A DNA stretch of 64,000 nucleotides from Massilia violaceinigra (GTDB lineage: Bacteria > Pseudomonadota > Gammaproteobacteria > Burkholderiales > Burkholderiaceae_D). Shown piece after piece: positions 1 to 8,360 of this stretch. The notes under the pieces were generated by a model that had not been told where the DNA came from, did no database searches, and worked only from the letters and a program-made list of their open reading frames with translations. Location of the stretch: contig NZ_CP024608.1 of the NCBI RefSeq assembly GCF_002752675.1, positions 2,976,001-3,040,000 of the forward strand, given 5' to 3'. Every line of letters begins with the position of its first letter. The first letter of the stretch is position 1. The position numbers were made by a program, and so were the translations under genes.

Positions 1-1
1 C

Positions 2-850
2 GCCATCTCGGGCGCGGTGCTGTTTTCGGCCAAGGCCGTCCTGGCCAAGCTGATGTACCGCTACCAGGTCGACGCCGTCACCGTGCTCGCTTTCCGCATG
101 TTGTTCTCGCTGCCGGTGTTCGCCGCTGTCGCGTTCTGGAAGATGCGCACCGAAGCGCCGCTGTCGCCGGCCGACCGCTGGCGCCTGGTGTTCCTGGGCG
201 TGATCGGCTACTACCTCTCCAGTTACCTCGATTTTCTCGGCCTGCAATTCATTTCGGTCGGGCTGGAACGCCTGATCCTGTTCCTCACGCCGACCTTCGT
301 GCTGCTCATCACCTCAGTGTTCCTCAAGCGGCACATTAGCCGCATCGAGTGGCTGGCCCTCCTTGTATCCTACTGCGGCATCGTGCTGGTGTTCGTGCAC
401 GACTTGCACGGCGGCGCCGGCAGCACCGCCATCGGCGCGCTGCTGGTGCTCGGCTCGGCCCTGTCGTACGCGGTCTACCTGTTGATGTCGGGCGAGATGG
501 TGCGCCGCATCGGCTCCCTGCGCCTGGTGGCCTATGCGATGTGCGTATCGAGCGTGGTCTGCATCGGCCAGTTCTTCGTGCTGCGGCCCGTGTCCATGCT
601 GGTCCAGCCGGCGGCGGTGTACTGGTACTCGCTGGCCAACGGGATTTTCTGCACCGTGCTGCCGGTCTTCATGACCATGATCGCGGTGCAGCGCATCGGC
701 GCCTCCACCGCGTCGCAGGCCGGCATGATCGGCCCCGTCTCGACTCTGTTCCTCGGCGCGCTGGTACTGGGCGAGCCGATCACCGCCGTGCAGGTCGGCG
801 GCACGGCGATGGTCCTGGCGGGTATTTACATGCTGTCGAAGAAAAAATAG
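2..850 (+). CDS. EamA/DMT-family membrane transporter, 5'-truncated by the window
   Basis: Inner-membrane permease of the drug/metabolite transporter (EamA) family. The product is almost entirely hydrophobic, with about nine or ten membrane segments, and the second EamA repeat (roughly the last 130 residues) ends in the usual pattern of a conserved LGEPIT loop, a last helix and a short basic KKK tail. The reading frame is open to the first base of the window (…AISGAVLFSAK), so the true start lies upstream. The GTG at 17 is probably internal. Substrate cannot be told from sequence. It ends 33 bp before mgsA on the same strand. Confidence 0.85.
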   Translation, partial: AISGAVLFSAKAVLAKLMYRYQVDAVTVLAFRMLFSLPVFAAVAFWKMRTEAPLSPADRWRLVFLGVIGYYLSSYLDFLGLQFISVGLERLILFLTPTFVLLITSVFLKRHISRIEWLALLVSYCGIVLVFVHDLHGGAGSTAIGALLVLGSALSYAVYLLMSGEMVRRIGSLRLVAYAMCVSSVVCIGQFFVLRPVSMLVQPAAVYWYSLANGIFCTVLPVFMTMIAVQRIGASTASQAGMIGPVSTLFLGALVLGEPITAVQVGGTAMVLAGIYMLSKKK

Positions 851-883
851 TCACCACACACCCGACCCACGAAAGCAGACCGA

Positions 884-1276
884 ATGAGCCACCCCACCAA
901 GCCCCGCATCGCCCTGATCGCCCACGACAAGAAGAAGGACGACATGATCGTGCTCGCCGCCGAGTACATCGATTTCCTGCGCGGCTGCCAGCTGATGGCG
1001 ACCGGCACCACCGGCGCGCGCCTGATCAAGGAGCTCGGGCTGGCGGTCGAACGCAAGGAGTCCGGCCCGTTCGGCGGCGACCTGCAGATCGGCGCGGCCC
1101 TGGTCGAGGGCCAGATCGACGCGGTGGTGTTCCTGCGCGACCCGATGACGCCGCAGCCGCACGAGCCGGACATCAACGCGCTGGTGCGCGCCTGCGACGT
1201 GCACAATGTGGCCTGCGCCACCAATCTGTCGACCGCCCATTTGCTGCTCTCGCAGCTCAGGCTCGCGGCCGCATAA
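884..1276 (+). CDS. mgsA: Methylglyoxal synthase
   Basis: Cytosolic lyase that converts dihydroxyacetone phosphate to methylglyoxal and phosphate, a bypass used when phosphorylated sugars accumulate. The 130-aa length matches the family. Visible motifs are [10 protein letters not shown] (His14), the phosphate-binding GTTG (41-44), [11 protein letters not shown] containing the catalytic Asp66, and [10 protein letters not shown] (His93). The ATG start gives a full-length N-terminus. It lies between a DMT transporter and a quinone oxidoreductase on the same strand with short gaps, so cotranscription is possible. No terminator is seen on either side. Confidence 0.95.
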   Translation: MSHPTKPRIALIAHDKKKDDMIVLAAEYIDFLRGCQLMATGTTGARLIKELGLAVERKESGPFGGDLQIGAALVEGQIDAVVFLRDPMTPQPHEPDINALVRACDVHNVACATNLSTAHLLLSQLRLAAA

Positions 1277-1305
1277 CCAACCTTGGAATTAACTGGGAGT
1301 TCAGC

Positions 1306-2283
1306 ATGATGGCAAAAGCAATCCGTATCAACCGCACCGGCGGCCCCGAAGTGATGGAATACGTCGATGTGGACGTGGGCGAACCCGGACCGGGCGAAGC
1401 GCGCGTGCGCCACGCCGCCTGCGGCGTCAATTTCATCGACGTGTACTTCCGCACCGGTTTGTATCCGCAGCCGCTGCCGGCGGGGCTGGGCATGGAAGGC
1501 GCCGGGGTGGTCGAGGCGGTGGGCGAGGGCGTGACCGAGGTGGCCGTGGGCGACCGCGTGGCCTACGCGGGCCGTCCGAACGGGGCCTATTCCGAAGTAC
1601 GCAACCTGCCGTCCGCGCTGCTGCTGCGTCTTCCCGACGCGATCTCGTTCGAGACGGGCGCCGCCATGATGCTGCAGGGGCTGACCGTGCAGTACCTGTT
1701 CCGCCGCACCGTGCCGCTCAAGCGCGGCGACACCATCCTGTTCCACGCGGCGGCCGGTGGCGTGGGCCTGATCGCGTCGCAATGGGCGCGCGCGCTCGGC
1801 GTGAACATGATCGGCACCGTCGGTTCCGACGAAAAGGCGGCGCTGGCCAAGGCCAGCGGCTGCAGCCATGTCATCAACTACAACACCGAGGATTTCGTGG
1901 CGCGCGTGATGGAAATCACCGACGGCGAAAAAGTCTCGGTGGTGTACGACTCGATCGGCAAGGATACCTTCACCAAGTCGCTCGACTGCCTGCGCCCGCT
2001 CGGCATGATGGTCAGCTTCGGCAATGCATCCGGGCCGGTGCCCGATTTTTCGCTGGCCGAACTGTCCGCGCGCGGCTCGCTGTTCATCACCCGTCCGACC
2101 CTGTTCAGCTACGCCGCCAGGCGCGCCGACCTGGAAGCCATGGCCGCCGATCTGTTCGCGGTGGTTGCCAGCGGCGATGTGAAGATCGATATCAACCAGA
2201 CCTACAAACTGGCCGATGCCGCGCAGGCGCACATTGACCTGGAAGCGCGCAAGACGACCGGCTCGTCGATCCTGGTGCCATGA
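1306..2283 (+). CDS. qor: NAD(P)H:quinone oxidoreductase, zinc-independent MDR family
   Basis: Medium-chain dehydrogenase/reductase of the quinone oxidoreductase type, predicted to reduce quinones with NADPH in the cytosol. The 325-aa length is normal. A GroES-like N-terminal half carries the CGVNFIDVYFRTGLYP signature (39-54). The Rossmann half has the AAAGGVG nucleotide loop (148-154). There is no structural-zinc cysteine cluster, as expected for this branch. The start is the ATG at 1306 (MMAKAIRINRTGG) preceded by a GGGAG ribosome-binding site at 1295-1299. The same frame is open upstream to 349, but that part overlaps mgsA out of frame and is spurious. The gene symbol is by family; exact orthology to E. 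coli qor was not tested. Confidence 0.9.
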   Translation: MMAKAIRINRTGGPEVMEYVDVDVGEPGPGEARVRHAACGVNFIDVYFRTGLYPQPLPAGLGMEGAGVVEAVGEGVTEVAVGDRVAYAGRPNGAYSEVRNLPSALLLRLPDAISFETGAAMMLQGLTVQYLFRRTVPLKRGDTILFHAAAGGVGLIASQWARALGVNMIGTVGSDEKAALAKASGCSHVINYNTEDFVARVMEITDGEKVSVVYDSIGKDTFTKSLDCLRPLGMMVSFGNASGPVPDFSLAELSARGSLFITRPTLFSYAARRADLEAMAADLFAVVASGDVKIDINQTYKLADAAQAHIDLEARKTTGSSILVP

Positions 2284-2402
2284 GCGCGCCCGACGACGAT
2301 GGCTCGCCCAAGTTCGGTCGCCTGTTGCTCGGGCTTGTGCTGGCGGTGCTGCTGATCGTGGGCATCACGTTCGGCTCGGAGGCGTGGCTCGGCCACCCAT
2401 AG
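2280..2402 (+). CDS. 40-aa single-pass membrane peptide
   Basis: A short gene whose ATG overlaps the TGA stop of the quinone oxidoreductase (ATGA at 2280-2283), the usual sign of translational coupling. The product starts MSAPDDDGSPKFG, then has about 20 strongly hydrophobic residues (LLLGLVLAVLLIVGI) and a short tail ending GHP. This looks like one membrane helix with an acidic N-terminus. A rho-independent terminator follows 19 bp after the stop, so it would be the last gene of this transcription unit. Function unknown. The case rests on the overlap, the helix and the terminator position; conservation in relatives was not tested. Confidence 0.6.
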   Translation: MSAPDDDGSPKFGRLLLGLVLAVLLIVGITFGSEAWLGHP

Positions 2403-2420
2403 AAAGCCGGCCGCATAAAG

Positions 2421-2449
2421 AAAAACGCGCTCCGTGGAGCGCGTTTTTT
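2421..2449. terminator. Bidirectional rho-independent terminator
   Basis: The hairpin AAAAACGCGCTCC-GTGG-AGCGCGTTTTTT has A and T runs on both sides. It sits between the converging end of the quinone oxidoreductase/40-aa peptide unit and the DUF4136 lipoprotein, so it can serve both strands. Confidence 0.85.
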
Positions 2450-2466
2450 CGTGGCGGGCAGGCCAA

Positions 2467-3129
2467 TCAGCGTTCGCGTTTGAGTTCGACCCGCCTGGCC
2501 ACACCGCTCACGCCCGGGAATTCGGCAAAGGCGCTTTGCACCAGTGCGGGCATGAGCGCCGGCGTGGACATTTCGCGGCTCATGTTATGCACGGTGACGT
2601 CGAACAGGCGCTTGCCGCCGGGGATAGCCTTGATCGCCACCTGCAGCTCGCGCCGGTATTGGTGATCGATGCGCTCGCGGTACATCGGCGCGCCGCTCCA
2701 GAACGGATCGTAGAAGGGGCTGTGCCAGCCGCCCCAGTAGCGCCGTGCGCCCCAGTAGCGGCCGCGGTAGCCGTAGCCATAGCCGCCGAATGCGAAGCGC
2801 GGGTGCGGGATGAAGAAGGGATCGACCACGTCGACCACGCGCACCGGCACGTCGGTGGTGGTGAATTTCATCGAGATTCTCAGGGTCGGCTTGCCGCTTT
2901 CGCCGGCGTCCTGAAAACCGAGGCGCGCCAGCTGGCCGCGCACCAGGTTCTGGTAGCTGCGCAGTTCGAGCGTGTCGTCCTGCACCGGCGGCGCCTCGAA
3001 CACATAGGTTTTATCCTGCAGCTCGGCCGGCCACTGATGAAAGGTGGTCACATTGCTGCGAATCGTCGTCGCGCAGCCTCCCAGCAGCAAGGTCAATGCC
3101 GCCCCGGCAGCCATCAATAATCGTCTCAT
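2467..3129 (-). CDS. DUF4136-type lipoprotein
   Basis: Predicted outer-membrane or periplasmic lipoprotein of about 220 residues. The ATG at 3129 gives a clean signal peptide MRRLLMAAGAALTLLLGGC with a lipobox at LLGGC (Cys19). An upstream ATG at 3183 in frame would add 18 residues before the signal and is less likely. The body matches the DUF4136 pattern: a SNVTTFHQWP start, LRISMKFTTTDVPVRV in the middle and a Gly/Tyr/Arg-rich stretch (FGGYGYGYRGRYWGARRYWGG). Function unknown. It is divergent from pepN, sharing a 181-bp intergenic region. Confidence 0.8.
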   Translation of the reverse strand: MRRLLMAAGAALTLLLGGCATTIRSNVTTFHQWPAELQDKTYVFEAPPVQDDTLELRSYQNLVRGQLARLGFQDAGESGKPTLRISMKFTTTDVPVRVVDVVDPFFIPHPRFAFGGYGYGYRGRYWGARRYWGGWHSPFYDPFWSGAPMYRERIDHQYRRELQVAIKAIPGGKRLFDVTVHNMSREMSTPALMPALVQSAFAEFPGVSGVARRVELKRER

Positions 3130-3310
3130 CGCACTACTCCCATACTCAAAACGGATTTCACCGAAGCTAACTTTATGGCTCACAGTCTATTTTCGCAGAA
3201 TTTTTACAAGTTGTTACCCGGTGCACACTGCGATACAGGCAATGAGGAACGGCACAACGTTGCGGTATTGGTAAAATAGGCACCCGACTCACCGTCCTTC
3301 CCGAGATCCC

Positions 3311-5953
3311 ATGCGCACAGACACTCCGCAAACCATCTATCGCAAAGATTACACCCCGCCCGGCTTTATGGTGGAAACGGTCGAACTTGGCTTTGATCTC
3401 GACCCGGAACGCACCATCGTCGCCAGCCGCCTGACCATGCGCCGCAACCCCGACAGCAAGGTACGCGAGATTGAGTTGCATGGGGAAAATATTGTTCTGG
3501 TCGCGCTGCGGATGAACGGCAAGACCCTGTCTAAGCGCGATTACCGCCTGGACGACAAGATGCTGGTCATTTCCAATGCGCCCGACGAGGTCACCTTGGA
3601 AATCGAAACCCTGACCGCACCCGTCAAGAACACGACCTTGAACGGGTTGTACGTGTCTAACGGCAACTTTTTTACGCAATGCGAGGCCGAAGGCTTCCGC
3701 AACATCACGTATTTCCCCGACCGTCCCGACGTGATGGCGAAATACACGGTGATGCTGCGCGCGGACAAGGCGACCTATCCGGTGCTGCTGTCGAACGGTA
3801 ACCTGATCGAAGAGGGTGATCTGGGCGATGGCCGCCATTTCGCCAAGTGGGAAGACCCGTTCAAGAAGCCGTCTTACCTGTTCGCCCTGGTGGCGGCGCG
3901 CCTGGTGTGCCAGGAAGAAACCTTCAAGCTGGCCGACGGCCGCTCGGCGCTGCTGCAGGTGTGGGTGGAAGAGGGCAATCTCGACAAGACCGATTACGCC
4001 ATGCAGTCGCTCAAGAACAGCATTCGCTGGGATGAAGAGCGCTTCGGGCTCGAACTCGACCTGGACCGTTTCATGATCGTGGCGGTGGGCGACTTCAATA
4101 TGGGCGCGATGGAAAACAAGGGCCTGAACATCTTCAATACCAAGTTCGTGCTGGCTAATCCGCGCGTGGCCACCGACATCGACTACGCCGGCATCGAGGC
4201 CGTGGTCGGACACGAGTATTTTCACAACTGGACCGGCAACCGCATCACGTGCCGCGACTGGTTCCAGCTGTCGCTGAAAGAAGGGCTGACGGTATTTCGC
4301 GACCAGGAATTTTCGGCCGATATGATCGGCACCGAGAGCGGGCGCGCGGTCACCCGCATCGACCAGGTGCGCACCTTGCGCCAGGCCCAGTTCCCGGAAG
4401 ACGCGGGGCCGATGGCGCATCCGGTGCGTCCCGACTCCTTCGTCGAAATTAATAACTTCTACACCGTCACCGTGTACGAAAAAGGCGCGGAAGTGGTGCG
4501 CATGTACCAGACCCTGCTCGGGCGCGAGCGCTTCCGCAAGGGCATGGACCTGTATTTCGAGCGGCACGACGGCCAGGCCGTGACCTGCGACGACTTCCGC
4601 GCCGCCATGGCCGACGCCGGCGATCGCGATCTGACCCAGTTCGAGCGCTGGTACAGCCAGGCCGGCACGCCGGTGGTGCGCGCCGAAGGCCGCTACGACG
4701 CCGACGCGCTCACCTACGAGCTGACCCTGACCCAACGCTGTCCGGCCACGCCCGGGCAGGAAAACAAGCTGCCGTTTCATATTCCGGTAGCCGTGGGCCT
4801 GCTGGGCGCCGACGGGCGCGACCTGCACCTGAACGTCGATGGCCTCGATGCCGTCACCGCGGTGCTGGAACTGACCGAAGAAACGCGCACCTTCCGCTTT
4901 TCCGGCGTGAAGGAAGCGCCGACGCCATCGATCCTGCGCGATTTTTCCGCGCCAGTGGTACTCGAATACGACTACACCGACGCCGAACTGCTGCACCTGT
5001 TCAGCCATGACAGCGACCCGGTCAACCGCTGGGAAGCCGGCCAGCGCCTGGCGATGTCGCGCCTGCTCAAGCTGACCGATGCCGTGGCCAAAGGCGACAC
5101 CTTGACCCTCGACACCACCTTCATCGAGGCGCTGCGCAAGATCCTGGCCGACGAATCGCTCGATGCCGCCTTCCGCGAACAAGCCTTGCTGCTGCCGTCC
5201 GAAACCATGATGGCCGAGCAGATGCACGTGGTCAATCCGCAAGCCATCCACCAGGCGCGCCAGTTCGTGCGGCGCACCATCGGCCACGCGCTGCGGGTCG
5301 ACTTGCGCGCCCAGTACGACGCCAACCAGACGCCGGGCGCGTACAGCCCCGACGCCCTGTCGGCGGGACGGCGCGGCCTGAAAAACCTGGCCCTGGCTTA
5401 CCTCGCGTCCACCTCCAGCGAAGAGGGCACCGCCCTGGCGCAGGCGCAGTTCGACAACGCCGGCAATATGACCGACCGCGTAGCCGCGCTGGCGGCCCTG
5501 ATCCATGCGGGCGCCGCCTCGGCGCAGGCCGCGCTGCAGTCGTTCTACGCCGATTTCGACAACGAGGCGCTGGTGATCGACAAGTGGTTCGCGATGCAGG
5601 CGTCGGCCCCGGCCACCGACGTCGCCGCAGTGCGCGAATTGATGCGCCATGCGGCCTTCAACATCAAGAACCCGAACCGTGCGCGCAGCCTGGTATTTAC
5701 TTTCTGCGTCGGCAATCCGTCGCAGTTCCATGCGCCGGACGGCAGCGGCTACGCCTTTTGGGCCGAGCAGGTCATCGCGCTCGACGCATTGAATCCGCAG
5801 GTGGCCAGCCGCCTGGCGCGCTCCATGGACCGCTGGCGCAGGTACGCGCCGGCGCTGCAGGCGCAGATGAAGAAGGCCTTGCAGAAGGTCGCGGGCGTGA
5901 AAAAATTATCGAACGACGTGCGCGAGGTGGTGAGCAAGGCGCTTGCCAACTGA
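3311..5953 (+). CDS. pepN: Aminopeptidase N, M1 family
   Basis: Zinc metallopeptidase that removes N-terminal residues from peptides in the cytosol. The 880-aa length and overall pattern match E. coli PepN. The GAMEN exopeptidase motif is at 265-269 and the HEYFH zinc motif at 301-305, followed by the third ligand in LKEGLTVFRDQEFS. The C-terminal half is the alpha-helical DUF3458 region. The ATG at 3311 starts MRTDTPQTIYRKDYTPPGF, the expected N-terminus. It is followed 43 bp later by fbp on the same strand. Confidence 0.97.
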   Translation: MRTDTPQTIYRKDYTPPGFMVETVELGFDLDPERTIVASRLTMRRNPDSKVREIELHGENIVLVALRMNGKTLSKRDYRLDDKMLVISNAPDEVTLEIETLTAPVKNTTLNGLYVSNGNFFTQCEAEGFRNITYFPDRPDVMAKYTVMLRADKATYPVLLSNGNLIEEGDLGDGRHFAKWEDPFKKPSYLFALVAARLVCQEETFKLADGRSALLQVWVEEGNLDKTDYAMQSLKNSIRWDEERFGLELDLDRFMIVAVGDFNMGAMENKGLNIFNTKFVLANPRVATDIDYAGIEAVVGHEYFHNWTGNRITCRDWFQLSLKEGLTVFRDQEFSADMIGTESGRAVTRIDQVRTLRQAQFPEDAGPMAHPVRPDSFVEINNFYTVTVYEKGAEVVRMYQTLLGRERFRKGMDLYFERHDGQAVTCDDFRAAMADAGDRDLTQFERWYSQAGTPVVRAEGRYDADALTYELTLTQRCPATPGQENKLPFHIPVAVGLLGADGRDLHLNVDGLDAVTAVLELTEETRTFRFSGVKEAPTPSILRDFSAPVVLEYDYTDAELLHLFSHDSDPVNRWEAGQRLAMSRLLKLTDAVAKGDTLTLDTTFIEALRKILADESLDAAFREQALLLPSETMMAEQMHVVNPQAIHQARQFVRRTIGHALRVDLRAQYDANQTPGAYSPDALSAGRRGLKNLALAYLASTSSEEGTALAQAQFDNAGNMTDRVAALAALIHAGAASAQAALQSFYADFDNEALVIDKWFAMQASAPATDVAAVRELMRHAAFNIKNPNRARSLVFTFCVGNPSQFHAPDGSGYAFWAEQVIALDALNPQVASRLARSMDRWRRYAPALQAQMKKALQKVAGVKKLSNDVREVVSKALAN

Positions 5954-5996
5954 TGCTGTCATCGGCAAAGAATGTAAACAAACCAAAGGGAAGTGA

Positions 5997-6998
5997 ATGA
6001 AACGCGTCAGTCTCACGCAACACCTGGTCGAAGAACAACGGCTGCATAACTCCATCCCGGCCGAACTGCGCCTGCTGATCGAAGTGGTCGCACGCGCCTG
6101 CAAGACCATCAGCCATGCGGTCGGCAAGGGAGCGCTCGGCGATATCCTCGGCAGCGCCGACACCGAGAACATCCAGGGCGAAGTGCAGAAAAAGCTCGAC
6201 GTGATCTCCAACGAGATCCTGCTCGAGGCCAACGAGTGGGGCGGCCACCTGGCGGCCATGGCGTCGGAAGAGATGGAATCGATCCATCCAATCCCGAACC
6301 GCTATCCCATGGGCGAGTACATGCTCTTGTTCGACCCGCTCGACGGCTCGTCGAACATCGACGTGAACGTCTCGATCGGCACCATCTTCTCGGTACTGAA
6401 GGCGCCGGAAGGCATGGGCACGCCGACCGAAGCGGACTTCATGCAGACTGGCAGCATGCAGGTGGCCGCCGGCTACGCCGTGTACGGCCCGCAGACCATG
6501 CTGGTGCTCACCACCGGCAATGGCGTGAACTGCTTCACCCTGGACCGCGAAATGGGCTCGTGGGTGCTGACCCAGCGCCACATGATGATTCCCGAGGCGA
6601 CCAAGGAATTCGCGATCAATATGTCGAACTCGCGCCACTGGCATGCGCCGGTGCAGCGCTATGTCGACGAGCTGCTGGCCGGGTCGACCGGCGTGCGCGG
6701 CAAGGACTTCAACATGCGCTGGGTCGCCTCGATGGTGGCTGACGTGCACCGCATCCTGAACCGCGGCGGGATCTTCATGTACCCGGCCGATACGCGCGAC
6801 ACCTCGATGCCGGGCAAGCTGCGCCTGATGTACGAAGCGAACCCGATGGCGATGATCGTCGAGCAGGCCGGCGGCGCCGCGACCGACGGGCGCACCCGTA
6901 TCCTCGATATCGCCCCGCACAAGCTGCACCAGCGGGTGCCGGTGTTCCTGGGATCGAAGAGCGAAGTCGAGCGCGTGAGCAGCTATCACGCCGAGTAA
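5997..6998 (+). CDS. fbp: Fructose-1,6-bisphosphatase, class 1
   Basis: Gluconeogenic phosphatase that hydrolyses fructose 1,6-bisphosphate to fructose 6-phosphate. At 333 aa it has the usual length. The metal-binding [10 protein letters not shown] motif begins at Asp113, and [20 protein letters not shown] near the C-terminus is the family's substrate-binding segment. The start is well set by AGGGAAGTG immediately before the ATG. The terminator situation downstream is unclear; the next feature is tRNA-Thr. Confidence 0.97.
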   Translation: MKRVSLTQHLVEEQRLHNSIPAELRLLIEVVARACKTISHAVGKGALGDILGSADTENIQGEVQKKLDVISNEILLEANEWGGHLAAMASEEMESIHPIPNRYPMGEYMLLFDPLDGSSNIDVNVSIGTIFSVLKAPEGMGTPTEADFMQTGSMQVAAGYAVYGPQTMLVLTTGNGVNCFTLDREMGSWVLTQRHMMIPEATKEFAINMSNSRHWHAPVQRYVDELLAGSTGVRGKDFNMRWVASMVADVHRILNRGGIFMYPADTRDTSMPGKLRLMYEANPMAMIVEQAGGAATDGRTRILDIAPHKLHQRVPVFLGSKSEVERVSSYHAE

Positions 6999-7066
6999 AA
7001 GTGGTCTTTTTCACAAAAAAGTAAAAGAACGCGCATTCGCACTAGCAATTTTGCAGCGTTCTTTGC

Positions 7067-7072
7067 TAGAAT
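7067..7072 (+). promoter_or_regulatory. Candidate -10 box for tRNA-Thr
   Basis: TAGAAT lies about 10 bp upstream of the tRNA 5' end. No convincing -35 hexamer is seen at 16-18 bp, so only the -10 is proposed. Confidence 0.35.
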
Positions 7073-7082
7073 ACGCGTCTTC

Positions 7083-7158
7083 GCCGATTTAGCTCAGTTG
7101 GTAGAGCAGCACATTCGTAATGTGAAGGTCGCCAGTTCGATTCCGGCAATCGGCACCA
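7083..7158 (+). tRNA. tRNA-Thr (anticodon CGT)
   Basis: The cloverleaf reads cleanly: acceptor GCCGATT pairs with AATCGGC, D arm GCTC-AGTTGGTA-GAGC, anticodon loop TTCGTAA (anticodon CGT, codon ACG), T arm GCCAG-TTCGATT-CCGGC, and an encoded CCA end. It is 76 nt long. It borders the accessory segment on its 3' side. Confidence 0.96.
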
Positions 7159-7178
7159 AGTACATGCATCAAAGTCAG

Positions 7179-7212
7179 AACCCGCACGCCTCACGGCGTA
7201 GCGGGTTTTTTC
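7179..7212 (+). terminator. Rho-independent terminator after tRNA-Thr
   Basis: The long hairpin AACCCGC-A-CGCC-TCAC-GGCG-TA-GCGGGTT is followed by TTTTTTC. It starts 20 nt after the tRNA end and also lies downstream of the minus-strand gene at 7251-7955, though the T run favours the plus strand. Confidence 0.8.
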
Positions 7213-7250
7213 TTGTTCGTTTGCAGCGGCGGGCGATTCGCTGCCGTGTT

Positions 7251-7955
7251 TCAGCGGGTCGCGATGGCGTCAAGTGCCGGCGTAAGCGTGATCGCGCTAC
7301 CGAAGGGAATCCGGAATAGCGTTTTCCCGCCTTGGGGGCGGGTGGCATTTTTCCCGGATTCAAAGCTGGTAATCATGCCCGACAGTAAGGTTGCATTAAA
7401 GGCGGCGACCCCGAAGACAGTGGCCAGGGTCGCGGTGATGGCGGTGATGATGACCGTCTTCTTGAGGTCTTTCATGTCGGCCTTGATCTCGGCCCCGGTT
7501 TGCTCGATGTTGGCGAACCGCATATCGAGGCGTTTTTCGAATTCCTCGCGTCGCTCCGCCTCAAGACGGTCGCGTTCAACTTGCTGTTGGTGGCGCTCAG
7601 CCTCCAGGCGCGCGCGCTCGGCGCGTCGCTCTTTATCCGCATTCGCGCGCTCGGCGTCAAGGCGTTCGCGCTCGGCACGTCGCTCTTGTTCCGCACGCTC
7701 GCGCTCCGCTCGTCGCTCTTGTTCCGCACTTGCGCGTTCGGCATCCTGGCGCGCGCGCTCCGCTCGTTGTTCAGCTCGCCATTCAGCTTCGAGTCGGTCG
7801 CGCTCCGCCCGCCGCTCCGCATCGAGACGGTCGCGTTCATCCATACGCATGACCAGCGTTTTTACGTCCATGGCGATTGCCGAGACGTGCGTTTGCGTCC
7901 AGCTTTTCTGGGCTGCCAGACGTGCTTCGATCTCTTCGCGTGATGGGCCATTCAT
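7251..7955 (-). CDS. Charged coiled-coil protein with C-terminal membrane helix
   Basis: A 234-aa protein. Residues ~40-150 are a highly charged Glu/Arg/Ala repeat built from units such as RRAERERAEQE and RLDAERA, predicted to be one long coiled coil. One hydrophobic segment follows (VIITAITATLATVFGVAAF, ~170-188) and then a short tail. The layout suggests a membrane-anchored rod, as in small phage or stress coiled-coil proteins, but no family is recognised. The coding DNA is itself repetitive, with CGCTC/GCTCG-rich units from about 7550 to 7830. These keep several other frames open, which are artefacts. It lies between tRNA-Thr and a phage-like repressor, and its role is unknown. Confidence 0.65.
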   Translation of the reverse strand: MNGPSREEIEARLAAQKSWTQTHVSAIAMDVKTLVMRMDERDRLDAERRAERDRLEAEWRAEQRAERARQDAERASAEQERRAERERAEQERRAERERLDAERANADKERRAERARLEAERHQQQVERDRLEAERREEFEKRLDMRFANIEQTGAEIKADMKDLKKTVIITAITATLATVFGVAAFNATLLSGMITSFESGKNATRPQGGKTLFRIPFGSAITLTPALDAIATR

Positions 7956-8360
7956 CGGTCCATCATAGCTCTGCGCCGTTGTGCGTCAAGGTCGCGCGTT
8001 TGAGGTAACGCAAGAGCCCCGGGAGCGTCTGCCTCGTCCAGCCGAATGGCGCTACCCGGCGTGCGCGCCCTCGATCGGGCAGCCCAACCCTGTTGCCGCC
8101 CGTTGCGTCAACTGTTCGCCGAAGTTTGTGCCGGTGCACATTGCCGGCTTCATGCTCCAGTGTTTGGGTGACCTTCACTCAGCGCGTTCCTCGTTGCATT
8201 GTGGTGAGAAAAATATTGGTCGGCCTAATTATCGGCTTAAATAGTCAAACTGATATTTTCCGCCGCAATGTTGTTTCTCCAAGCGCAAAACAGAAACCCG
8301 CACGCGGCGGGCTATGGTCTTCTGGATGAGGCGGAGCGTTCCTGCCGGGCTTGTTTTGCC
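7956..8360. other. Intergenic gap without a supported gene
   Basis: About 400 bp between the coiled-coil gene and the end of the repressor gene. Small open frames exist on both strands, but none has a ribosome-binding site together with a recognisable product. The only clear element is the repressor terminator near 8290-8311. Confidence 0.6.
8284..8311 (-). terminator. Terminator of the S24 repressor gene
   Basis: On the minus strand a CCCGC-CGCGT-GCGGG hairpin is followed by TTTCTGTTTTG, 50 bp after the repressor stop codon. Confidence 0.65.

Noticed and set aside
349..1305. Upstream extension of the quinone oxidoreductase frame
   Set aside because: Runs out of frame under the DMT transporter and mgsA. 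The ATG at 1306 has its own ribosome-binding site and starts the family N-terminus.
826..2232. 468-codon minus-strand frame
   Set aside because: Antisense to mgsA and the quinone oxidoreductase, with no recognisable motif.
3173..5731. 852-codon open frame antisense to pepN
   Set aside because: Composition is His/Gln/Arg/Val-rich as in GC-driven shadow frames, and pepN on the other strand has full catalytic motifs.
7550..7830. Possible CRISPR-like array
   Set aside because: The repeats are imperfect, have no unique spacers, and encode a continuous coiled coil.
7500..7943. Plus-strand frame opposite the coiled-coil gene
   Set aside because: Kept open by the repetitive DNA; the product is a Leu/Arg/Ser artefact.
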